Below, piece by piece: positions 7,907 to 14,949 of a stretch of 17,514 nt of DNA. Position 1 is the stretch's first letter. Each line of letters starts with the position of its first letter. The stretch spans positions 1 through 17,514 of the forward strand of contig JBDREF010000227.1 in NCBI GenBank assembly GCA_043820045.1. The letters run 5' to 3'. The notes beneath the pieces were generated by a model. The model saw only the letters and a list, made by a program, of their open reading frames with translations, ran no database searches and was not told the DNA's origin. This DNA is from JBDREF01 sp043820045 (GTDB lineage: Bacteria > Planctomycetota > Phycisphaerae > Sedimentisphaerales > Anaerobacaceae). Both the position numbers and the translations under genes were made by a program.

Positions 7907-10900
7907 CTACTTGCCCTTTTCTTTTTTCGTCTTTGTGCCGAGCAGCAATATCGGTGCGGCTATCGCGATGGACGAGTAAGTCCCTATGATTATGCCGAAA
8001 CCGATTGCGAACGTAAAGCCTCTCAAGCCGGGGCCGCCGAAAATATACATTATCAGCACAACTATGAATGTCGTGAAGGACGTCATAATGGTTCTGGATA
8101 TGGTCTGATTTATGCTGTCGGTTATGGTCTGCGGATTGAGCAGGCGGGCCTTACTGCGGTTCTCTCGGATGCGGTCGAAGACTACGATCGTGTCGTTGAG
8201 CGAGTACCCGATGAGCGTAAGGAAAGCCGCAATCATTGCCAGGTCGATTTTGAAATCTCCTATCAGAAGCAGTTTGCCGATGGACGTGGTCGCCAGGTAG
8301 GTACAGGCGGTTACGGCACCAAGTGTAATACACACATCGTGCACAAGCGCGGTGATGGCGGCGATGCCGTAGCGGACATCTCCAAATCGTACCCAGATGT
8401 AAGTGACAATCGCAAAAAGAGAGAGAACAATGGCAATAAGCGCCCGTGTTTTCTGTTCGGCGCCTACCGAAGGATCAAATTGTCTCACGCGCGGCAACGA
8501 AGTTTCCAGCCTTGTGGCAGCCAAGACTTTGGCTCTTTCGTTATCGACGAACTGTGTCCACTCATCCTCGGAAAGCTCTCGGAAGCCTGCTTCGGACTCG
8601 GCGCTCACATAGACGAAAGATTTTACAGTCCCGTCCGGCGAGGTCATTTCATTGAGGCTCGAATCGAGTATCTTGTAGGGATACCGTGCGAGGTCTCTCA
8701 TATCCGGCTTGAACGGCAGATCCTTAAACCTCTGGATGAGTTCTCCGGCGCTGACGGCTCTTTCGATTTGACATTCGATCTTGACGCCGCCCACAAAATC
8801 AATAAGCTCTGGATGAGAGTCTATTACCTCTTCGGATATCTTTTGTTCCGAAACGATTTTGGGCTGGAGGTTCTGTTGGATTTCCAGTTGGTCGCCGAAA
8901 GCGGTCAGTATTGCGCTATTTACGACTTCATCGACCTGCGGCTCCGAGATTTCGGCATTGGGAAACGCTGCGGCCAGCACGTCTTTGACGAGAGACTGGT
9001 TCATCTGGCTCGTCGATACTGTGAGTTTTGCGGAGTTGCCGGCATCCCGCGCCACGAGCAGATTGTTCAATTTGCTTGCAAACTCATCCTGGGCATTTGT
9101 CACCGCCGCGGTCAACTCTTCCACGGGCCGCTGATCCGCCTGCGCAAGAGTCACTGTTACGGTTATCTTATTCGTTTCCGTAGTGGTGATTTCGTATTGC
9201 TTGCCTGATTCTCCGACGCTGTAAACATTTGCCGACGCAAGTGCGGGGTTGCTTAAATCAGTGCCTATTTTGCGGATTCTGTCTTCCACTTCCTGTCGAT
9301 CTATCGCTTCGGTCAGATTGATCTGGACGTTCGTTCCTCCTGTGAATTCGATATCGTACTTGTTATTCTTTGCGTCGTCCCTCGTAAAGAATACTAACAA
9401 TCCCGCCACAATAAGCACACCCGATATGCCCAGGAAGATCGGCCGGGAGCGCATCCAGTTCACGTTCGGGTTGTGTATTAGGCGGAGCATCAGCAGGGGG
9501 TTCTTGATAGATCGCTGAGCCAGGACCGGAAGGACCCAAAATAACACCGTGAGAACCGTGCCTGCAAGATATCCGAAGAATACAGAGCTAAGTACCCGCG
9601 CAGAAAGGTGAAACAAAGGCTGTTCCAGGGCTGGAAGACCGCGAAGGGGATCACCCAGGAAAAGCAGCACGCTGAGAATTGCCCCGCTGGAAACTAAGAA
9701 CGACTTGACTGTTTTTCGAGACGGTCTGAAGAAGAGGAGCCAGTCGAAAACGACCCTGGTCACGAACAATGCCGTGAACATACTTGATGCGATACCGAGC
9801 ATGAGCACGATAGCAAAGCCCTTCACTTCCTCGGAGGCCCGCCAGTAAAGTATTGCGCCGGTGATAAACGTAGTCAGGTTCGCATCGAAGATGGTTCTGA
9901 ACGCTCTTTGGTAGCCGTTTGTTATGGCTATCCTCAGTGACGAGCCTCTCTGCTGCTCTTCGCGAATTCTTTCGAATATCAGCACGTTTGCATCGACGCT
10001 CATGCCGATGGTCAGTATGATGCCGGCGATTCCGGGCAGTGTGAAAGTTGCACGCACGCCCGCCATTATTGCCAGCACGAAAAGTATGTTCATCAGCAAA
10101 GCCACATTGGCAATTGAGCCCGAAAGCACATAGTAGATCAACATACAGGCCATCACGGCGAAAAGGCCGATAAATCCCGCTACCATACCCTTATCGCGAT
10201 TATCGGCGCCGATGGACGGCCCGATGGTATTTACGGAAATCGGCTGTTCTATTAGTCTGGCGGGCAAAGAACCGGCGTTCAGCTTGTTGACCATGTCGTC
10301 AACTTCCGTCAGAGAGAAGCTGCCCGATATTATGCCCTGTCTGCGAATACGGCTGTTGATATTCGGCGCCGATATCGCTGTTCCGTCGAGCAGAATGCAC
10401 AACGGCCTGTCAATGTTCTTGCCCGTGACGTTGGCGAATAGGCTTCCACCTCGTTCATCCAGCAGAAATCCAATCGCCCTTCGGCCCATCTCGTCGGTAG
10501 TCGGGTTGGATTTTTCCAGTTTCCATTCTCTCTTGCTCAGACTGTGCAGCATGGTTTCGTCCGACTTATTGCTTGCCAGGACATAGACCTTGTCACCGAA
10601 GGGGGCAACAATTGCAGGCCGGTTATCGCCGTCCGCCGCCGCCCACTCGTCGATGTTCTCTATCTGGCACCATACGTACTTGGTGTCCGAGGCATACTTA
10701 GGCCCTTTTTCCTTCAGTCTTTCGACATAACTGGCCATCTCGTCCATATCCACCTGCGGATGCCCCTGCGTAGGCAGTATCCTGAACTCCAGTATTCCGG
10801 CGCCCTTGAGCATTCGCCTCAGGTCCGATGGGTCGTCGAGTCGGCCCCTGAAAGGTCGATACTCGTCAAATGCTGTTACCACCCTGTCGATTTCTTCGAC

Positions 10901-11782
10901 GCGGTCGGGAAAATCGGTTTTGAGCTTCTGGGCCTGGTCTATGCGTTTCTGGGATTTCTCCTGAAGTTCGAGGCAGAGGTCCAGTTGATCTTTGCTGAGG
11001 TTCAATTGGTCGATCGCTCTTCTTGCATCCCTGTACTCGACTTTCTTCTCTAGCAGTTGGTCGGCCACTGTGGACCACTCGGAGTACGTCTTGACGTATC
11101 CTGTCAGAAGTTCGACATTGTCGTTGACGTCAGTGAATTCTCTCAGCGACTGGCGGAGTTTTTCTTCGTCAAGTTTGGCCCAGTCGTTTCTGTTTGCGTT
11201 TATCGTCTCTTTGTTCAGTCCCGCAGTCGACATCTTGTCTTCAGCGGTTCCAAGCTGGCTGTATAACTCGTCTCTGCGGTTCTTCATATCCCTCTGCTCG
11301 TCGTGGACCTTGGTGAGGGTGCTGAGAATCGTCAGCCTGTTGGGGTCGCCCTGGGCGAACTTGTCAAAAAGTTCGGTCCGCTCGTTTTCCGGCTTCTCGA
11401 GAGACCTTAGGATCTCTGCCGGGCTTACGTTCCTTTCGAATAGGGCTGCCTCGGTTTCTTCGTAATTCTCGCGTTTTTGCCGTGCTTCTGCACTTGCCAG
11501 AGGCATCTGTATCTCAAAGCGGGCGCCGCCCTGAGGTCGCCATATAAGGTTCTGGATATTGGCGGGGTCTATTCGCCTTCGCAGAACGGTTATCATTCTC
11601 TGCGCTAAATCTTTCTTGTCCGCCTCTGTAAGGCCGTGCGTGTCGATCTCATAGATAAGACTTGTTCCGCCCGCCAGGTCTATACCGGGCTTGAGAGTCT
11701 TGTTTGGGGGATACAGAGTCCATGCAGCCAGGGCCACCAAAACAACGATTAAGACAATTCTTGACGTCAGATTTTTGTTCAT
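7907..11782 (-). CDS. secDF: Protein translocase SecD-SecF fusion
   Basis: SecDF uses the proton gradient to pull secreted proteins through SecYEG. The 1291-residue protein joins both subunits. SecD half: TM1 (9-25), D1 motif PGIDLAGGTSLIYEID (32-47), periplasmic region to about 528, then five membrane segments including MSVDANVLIFERIREE with D597, equivalent to the essential SecD aspartate. SecF half: TM1 (about 782-799), FTGGTNVQI (813-821), a periplasmic region to about 1112, then GYSLNDTIVVFDRIREN with D1197. Bacillus SecDF is about 740 residues, so this form is much longer. Extra material is a charged, coiled-coil-like insertion (about 100-320), two extra hydrophobic segments between the halves (about 694-757) and an enlarged SecF loop. 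The start has a good ribosome-binding site (GAGGGAAGTT then ATG). It lies 83 bases after yajC. Confidence 0.95.
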   Translation of the reverse strand: MNKNLTSRIVLIVVLVALAAWTLYPPNKTLKPGIDLAGGTSLIYEIDTHGLTEADKKDLAQRMITVLRRRIDPANIQNLIWRPQGGARFEIQMPLASAEARQKRENYEETEAALFERNVSPAEILRSLEKPENERTELFDKFAQGDPNRLTILSTLTKVHDEQRDMKNRRDELYSQLGTAEDKMSTAGLNKETINANRNDWAKLDEEKLRQSLREFTDVNDNVELLTGYVKTYSEWSTVADQLLEKKVEYRDARRAIDQLNLSKDQLDLCLELQEKSQKRIDQAQKLKTDFPDRVEEIDRVVTAFDEYRPFRGRLDDPSDLRRMLKGAGILEFRILPTQGHPQVDMDEMASYVERLKEKGPKYASDTKYVWCQIENIDEWAAADGDNRPAIVAPFGDKVYVLASNKSDETMLHSLSKREWKLEKSNPTTDEMGRRAIGFLLDERGGSLFANVTGKNIDRPLCILLDGTAISAPNINSRIRRQGIISGSFSLTEVDDMVNKLNAGSLPARLIEQPISVNTIGPSIGADNRDKGMVAGFIGLFAVMACMLIYYVLSGSIANVALLMNILFVLAIMAGVRATFTLPGIAGIILTIGMSVDANVLIFERIREEQQRGSSLRIAITNGYQRAFRTIFDANLTTFITGAILYWRASEEVKGFAIVLMLGIASSMFTALFVTRVVFDWLLFFRPSRKTVKSFLVSSGAILSVLLFLGDPLRGLPALEQPLFHLSARVLSSVFFGYLAGTVLTVLFWVLPVLAQRSIKNPLLMLRLIHNPNVNWMRSRPIFLGISGVLIVAGLLVFFTRDDAKNNKYDIEFTGGTNVQINLTEAIDRQEVEDRIRKIGTDLSNPALASANVYSVGESGKQYEITTTETNKITVTVTLAQADQRPVEELTAAVTNAQDEFASKLNNLLVARDAGNSAKLTVSTSQMNQSLVKDVLAAAFPNAEISEPQVDEVVNSAILTAFGDQLEIQQNLQPKIVSEQKISEEVIDSHPELIDFVGGVKIECQIERAVSAGELIQRFKDLPFKPDMRDLARYPYKILDSSLNEMTSPDGTVKSFVYVSAESEAGFRELSEDEWTQFVDNERAKVLAATRLETSLPRVRQFDPSVGAEQKTRALIAIVLSLFAIVTYIWVRFGDVRYGIAAITALVHDVCITLGAVTACTYLATTSIGKLLLIGDFKIDLAMIAAFLTLIGYSLNDTIVVFDRIRENRSKARLLNPQTITDSINQTISRTIMTSFTTFIVVLIMYIFGGPGLRGFTFAIGFGIIIGTYSSIAIAAPILLLGTKTKKEKGK

Positions 11783-11865
11783 AACTTCCCTCTTGTTGTA
11801 TTCGTATATGCGTGCACGAATGGGCCGGGGCGATTCCCTGTCAACTCACCCGCACATTTATCGAC

Positions 11866-12288
11866 TCATGGTTTATCTTTCGACAAATTCCTGCCGATTG
11901 CTGAACGCACGACCTTAATTTTTGTATTGTTTGACTCGTCAATTTTCAGCGTTACCTCGTCGTCCTTGACATCCACCACGGTTCCGATAATCCCGCCGAT
12001 TGTCTGGACCTTGTCATTTCTCCCCAATGCGGCCATCATTTGTTTGTGTTGCTGTTGCTTTTTTCGAGGCCCTCTAAACAGGATTACGTACATCAGGACG
12101 AACATCAGACCGAGAAAAATAAACTGCTGGGCGCCCCCGAAACCGGTGCCTCTCGGCGCGGCGGTTGTACCGTCTGGGCCGGCCGGTTCGGTCGTCGTTG
12201 TCTGGCCTTCCGAAGTTACCGGCTCCGAAGAAATACCCGATGGCGTACTACCGCCGTCCGTTTGAGCTAATATCCACAAATTATCCAT
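11866..12288 (-). CDS. yajC: Preprotein translocase accessory subunit YajC
   Basis: YajC is the small inner-membrane partner of the SecDF complex. The 140-residue product has a Ser/Thr/Pro-rich N-terminal stretch (about 10-50), one membrane helix (about 53-71, FIFLGLMFVLMYVILF) and the family signature just after it: RGPRKKQQQHKQMMAALGRNDK, split here as RGPRKKQQQHK plus QMMAALGRNDK, then VQTIGGIIGTVVDV and a beta-rich cytoplasmic tail. It is longer than E. coli YajC (110 residues) mainly because of the N-terminal extension. AGGGG about nine bases before the ATG supports the start. Its place between tgt and secDF is the classical order. The 83-base gap to secDF contains only a 6-bp inverted repeat (ATTCGT/ACGAAT, 11800-11821). 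Confidence 0.93.
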   Translation of the reverse strand: MDNLWILAQTDGGSTPSGISSEPVTSEGQTTTTEPAGPDGTTAAPRGTGFGGAQQFIFLGLMFVLMYVILFRGPRKKQQQHKQMMAALGRNDKVQTIGGIIGTVVDVKDDEVTLKIDESNNTKIKVVRSAIGRNLSKDKP

Positions 12289-12335
12289 TATGTCTGCCCC
12301 TAATAGTGTCGTCCATCACTTTGGCACTGCTAAAT

Positions 12336-12354
12336 CCGGCGGCCAAGCCACCGG
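12336..12354 (-). other. Hairpin in the tgt-yajC intergenic region
   Basis: On the - strand RNA, CCGGUGG and CCGCCGG form a 7-bp stem with one G-U pair and a 5-base loop. On the + strand the same position would be a C-A mismatch, so the structure favours the transcribed strand. It lies between the tgt stop and the yajC ribosome-binding site. No U tract follows, so it is not a good intrinsic terminator. It could be an mRNA processing or stability element. Confidence 0.3.
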
Positions 12355-12387
12355 CCAAACCCTGAATACTAACGACTTTTCATTTTT

Positions 12388-12423
12388 TATCAATAATCAA
12401 TAACCAATAAGTCAATAATCAAT
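12388..12423 (-). repeat. Imperfect heptamer tandem repeat overlapping the end of tgt
   Basis: Read on the - strand, five AT-rich units follow each other: ATTGATT, ATTGACTT, ATTGGTT, ATTGATT, ATTGATA. A 12-base exact direct repeat (TCAATAATCAAT on the + strand) occurs at 12390-12401 and 12412-12423. The first unit and a half encode the last residues of Tgt (Ile-Asp-Tyr) and its TGA stop, so the repeat spans the gene end. Composition is far more AT-rich than the flanking genes. Confidence 0.7.
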
Positions 12424-13524
12424 GCTTTTTGCCCAGTCGTCGAATTCTCCCGTTTTCAGGGCTTCCCGCATCCTGGCCATCAGCTTTTGGTAGAACGCCA
12501 GGTTGTGCAGAGAGACCAGTATAGGGCCGAGCATTTCTCCCGAATTAAAGAAATGCCTCAGGGTGCCCCGGCTGAAATTCGTGCAGCAGTAACAGTCGCA
12601 CCCGGCTTCGATTGGCCTGGTGTCGTTTATGTGGGCGTTGTTTCTCAGGCGAAGAGGGCCTCTTTCGGTAAAAGCGAAGGCATTCCGGCCGTTTCTTGTC
12701 GGCAAAACGCAGTCGAACATGTCGATGCCGCCCCTGACGGCGGCGACGATGTCCGCAGGTGTGCCGGCGCCCATGAGGTAGCGTGGTCTGTCCTCGGGCA
12801 AGAACTGCGTGGTATGGGCAACCGTCCTGACCATCTCTTTATGGCCCTCTCCGACGCTCAGTCCACCGACGGCGTAGCCGTCAAAGCCTGTCTTGACAAG
12901 CTTCTCTGCGCAATATGTTCGAAGGTCGAGGTTTACGCCGCCCTGAACGATTGCGAACAGCATCTGGTCCGGATTGGCATGTGCCTGTTTTGACCTTTCC
13001 GCCCAGAGAATAGTTCTTTCGACCGCTTTTTCAAGTTCCGTGGTATCGACGCCGAACGGCGTGCATTGGTCAAAACACATTATTATGTCGGCGCCCAGCC
13101 GGTTCTGGGTTTGCGTTGCTATTTCCGCGTTCAGATACACCTTTGCCCCATCTATGTGGCTGGCAAATTCGACGCCGTCGTCATCAATTCTGGCCAGTGA
13201 GTTCAGTGAAAAAACCTGATACCCGCCGCTGTCAGTCAGTATAGGCCGGTCCCATGCCATGAATTTATGAAGTCCGCCGAGCTTTTCGACTGTCTCGACG
13301 CCGGGCCGCAGAAACAGGTGATAGGTATTGGCCAGAATGATGCCGGCGCCGGTTGCCTTTAGCTGATCGGGCGTTATGCCCTTTACCGCCCCGGCGGTCC
13401 CGACGGGCATAAAAACGGGCGTCTCAACCTGCCCGTGGGGAGTTGTCAGCAGGCCCTGCCTGGCTGCAGAGCCGCAGTCTCGATGAAGAACTTTGAAGTC
13501 TTGTGCTTTGGTCACGCTTGTCAA
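12412..13524 (-). CDS. tgt: Queuine/preQ1 tRNA-guanine transglycosylase
   Basis: Tgt swaps guanine-34 for preQ1 in tRNAs with GUN anticodons, a step of queuosine synthesis. The 370-residue length is normal and the active site is complete. With residue 1 at the TTG, D98 in LTDSGGYQVFSL is the acid/base, D271 in FDCVLPTRNGRNA is the nucleophile, GGLSVGEG (220-227) is the substrate loop, and C309, C311, C314 and H340 form the zinc site (CDCYCC then LVSLHN). The start is uncertain. TTG 13524 is used here; GTG three codons later is possible, and no ATG exists in this stretch. The gene heads a tgt-yajC-secDF array, the same order as in many bacteria including E. coli. No queA is visible upstream. 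Confidence 0.95.
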   Translation of the reverse strand: MTSVTKAQDFKVLHRDCGSAARQGLLTTPHGQVETPVFMPVGTAGAVKGITPDQLKATGAGIILANTYHLFLRPGVETVEKLGGLHKFMAWDRPILTDSGGYQVFSLNSLARIDDDGVEFASHIDGAKVYLNAEIATQTQNRLGADIIMCFDQCTPFGVDTTELEKAVERTILWAERSKQAHANPDQMLFAIVQGGVNLDLRTYCAEKLVKTGFDGYAVGGLSVGEGHKEMVRTVAHTTQFLPEDRPRYLMGAGTPADIVAAVRGGIDMFDCVLPTRNGRNAFAFTERGPLRLRNNAHINDTRPIEAGCDCYCCTNFSRGTLRHFFNSGEMLGPILVSLHNLAFYQKLMARMREALKTGEFDDWAKSIDY

Positions 13525-13572
13525 ATGCCTGCTTGATTGGCGAGAAGGATATTTTGTGTTGTCGCCTCTGCT

Positions 13573-13601
13573 ATGCTAAAGTCTCAGATTCCCTGTTTCA
13601 A
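13573..13601 (-). promoter_or_regulatory. Candidate sigma70-like promoter for tgt-yajC-secDF
   Basis: On the - strand, TTGAAA (13601-13596) and TAGCAT (13578-13573) are separated by exactly 17 bases, which predicts a start near 13566 and a leader of about 40 bases to tgt. The -35 box overlaps the stop codon of the upstream SpoIID-domain gene. The -35 matches 5 of 6 consensus bases and the -10 matches 4 of 6. Consensus boxes in this phylum are an assumption. Confidence 0.35.
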
Positions 13602-14839
13602 TAAACGCTCGTGATTTTGGAGCCTGGGTAATAGTATAAAAGTATCTGCCTTGCCTTTCCACCGGCTCTGGCCATTCCTTCGGCCCCGCACTGGCACATT
13701 CCCACTCCATGTCCCCAACCTCTGCCCGATAAAAACGCCCACTTGGCCTTCAAATTTACGATTTCGCAGATTGTGCTCTTGAATTTTCGGCCGGTTGGGT
13801 CGATCGCCAGGCGAAAGTCCTCGGCCCTCAAAAAATCGCTTTTGCCGGTCGAGCCGAGCAACTTGAGCTTTGTCAAACGAGAAAACTGCCCGTAATCGCT
13901 CTGCTCGGCGATACTGATCTCCGTGATCCGGCCAAGTTCTTTGAGCTTCGGATATCTTTGCACCAGCCTGGCTTCAATATAGGTTTTGTCGAACTGAATC
14001 ATGGGCCAGAAGAAGAATTTGGGCTTGGCTACGTTCTCACAATAGGGGCAGGGGATACTGACCAGCGATTCGAAGGAATCGCCGAACACACGCTCGCTGT
14101 TCTCAGTGTAGCCGCCGCAGGTTGAGCTGTAGTAAGCTGGAAATATGTCTTCAGTGCCGTCGGGTTGTTTACAGGCCATGACCTGGCCCTTCGTCTGGTT
14201 GACGGCGTTCCAAACATGGGCCGACTCTGCGCTCAGTCCCCGGTAAACCTGGTGCGCCGCCGTTTGTTTCAGATCCCACGGGCGAGTCGCACCGAACCGT
14301 TTCTTGATGTAAAAGCAATAGGTTCTTGCGGCGATTGCCTGTGCTTTGAGTGCTTCTTTCTCCCAATAGTTGGGCATCTCAGCGCCCACCACACCGGCCA
14401 AATACGGCTCGGGCGGGACCAGATTGATAGCGTCGAACGAACGGCCGTCAGGATTGGCTACGAGCTTCAAGTTGCCGCGATAATCGTTGCCATTGAGGTT
14501 GAAGATATGCGGCTCGTCGGGAAAAATGACGACCTCTTCGTTTGTGAAGACCTGGCCGCCGATGGTGATCCTGCCGTCGGTCAGCACAATGCTTGTCGGA
14601 ACGTCGGTTTGGTCGAAGTGCACTTTTGTGACTTGGCTCTGGAGGTCGATCCGGCCATCGCTGGCGCTGAACGGGGCGGTCGTTTTTACCGTGCAGGACG
14701 TGACGTCGTCGAGAAGCAGGACTCTGACCCAAAGCTGCGCGTCGATATCCATCTGGGCGGTGGGCGTCGTGAGCTGCCGATCCTTGCAGCCGGCGAAGAT
14801 CAGGGACAGAAGCAGGATGGCCGCAGTTCTGCTGTTCAT
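13598..14839 (-). CDS. SpoIID/LytB-domain lipoprotein, probable peptidoglycan lytic transglycosylase
   Basis: SpoIID enzymes cleave glycan strands, classically those stripped of stem peptides. The start is ATG 14839 (413 residues) because it gives a lipoprotein signal, MNSRTAAILLLSLIFAGC, with lipidated C18; the longer frame to 14938 adds 33 residues without a signal. The domain spans about 140-405: YLAGVVGAEMP with the expected catalytic glutamate E154, then ALKAQAIAARTY, SSTCGGYTE (238-246) and the C-terminal signature GWGHGVGMCQCGAEGMA (374-390). The usual forms are HSTSGG and GMSQYGA, so this copy has Tyr for His and several extra cysteines (C241, C264, C267, C382, C384). An N-terminal region of about 110 residues, rich in beta strands, precedes the domain. 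It lies 110 bases after the TPR gene. Confidence 0.9.
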   Translation of the reverse strand: MNSRTAAILLLSLIFAGCKDRQLTTPTAQMDIDAQLWVRVLLLDDVTSCTVKTTAPFSASDGRIDLQSQVTKVHFDQTDVPTSIVLTDGRITIGGQVFTNEEVVIFPDEPHIFNLNGNDYRGNLKLVANPDGRSFDAINLVPPEPYLAGVVGAEMPNYWEKEALKAQAIAARTYCFYIKKRFGATRPWDLKQTAAHQVYRGLSAESAHVWNAVNQTKGQVMACKQPDGTEDIFPAYYSSTCGGYTENSERVFGDSFESLVSIPCPYCENVAKPKFFFWPMIQFDKTYIEARLVQRYPKLKELGRITEISIAEQSDYGQFSRLTKLKLLGSTGKSDFLRAEDFRLAIDPTGRKFKSTICEIVNLKAKWAFLSGRGWGHGVGMCQCGAEGMARAGGKARQILLYYYPGSKITSVY

Positions 14840-14912
14840 TACTCGCAAATGTAATCCGCATGAAGCTGTCGGCAAGACAATTTTCCCCGGATTTGCCGTC
14901 GGTTGGATTGTG

Positions 14913-14940
14913 CCTGGCAATGTCAATTCACCTGGCAATG
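14913..14940 (-). repeat. 10-base direct repeat with 18-base period upstream of the SpoIID-domain gene
   Basis: CCTGGCAATG occurs exactly twice, at 14913-14922 and 14931-14940, an 18-base period, in the 110-base gap before the SpoIID-domain lipoprotein gene. A consensus TTGACA lies between the copies on the - strand (overlapping the second copy read), but no -10 box is at the right distance. The spacing, close to two helical turns, would suit a regulator binding two sites, but no direct evidence for that exists. Nothing else is visible in this gap. Confidence 0.45.
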
Positions 14941-14949
14941 ATCTATCCG

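Noticed and set aside
7853..9208. 451-residue open frame on the + strand
   Set aside because: It lies antisense inside secDF, has no family motif and has the odd composition of a shadow frame. secDF on the other strand is unmistakable.
11839..11844. Consensus TTGACA on the - strand before secDF
   Set aside because: No -10-like box lies 15-19 bases downstream, so it is not called as a promoter. secDF is more simply read through from yajC.
14840..14938. 33-residue extension of the SpoIID-domain protein
   Set aside because: It would bury the lipoprotein signal, which starts cleanly at ATG 14839.
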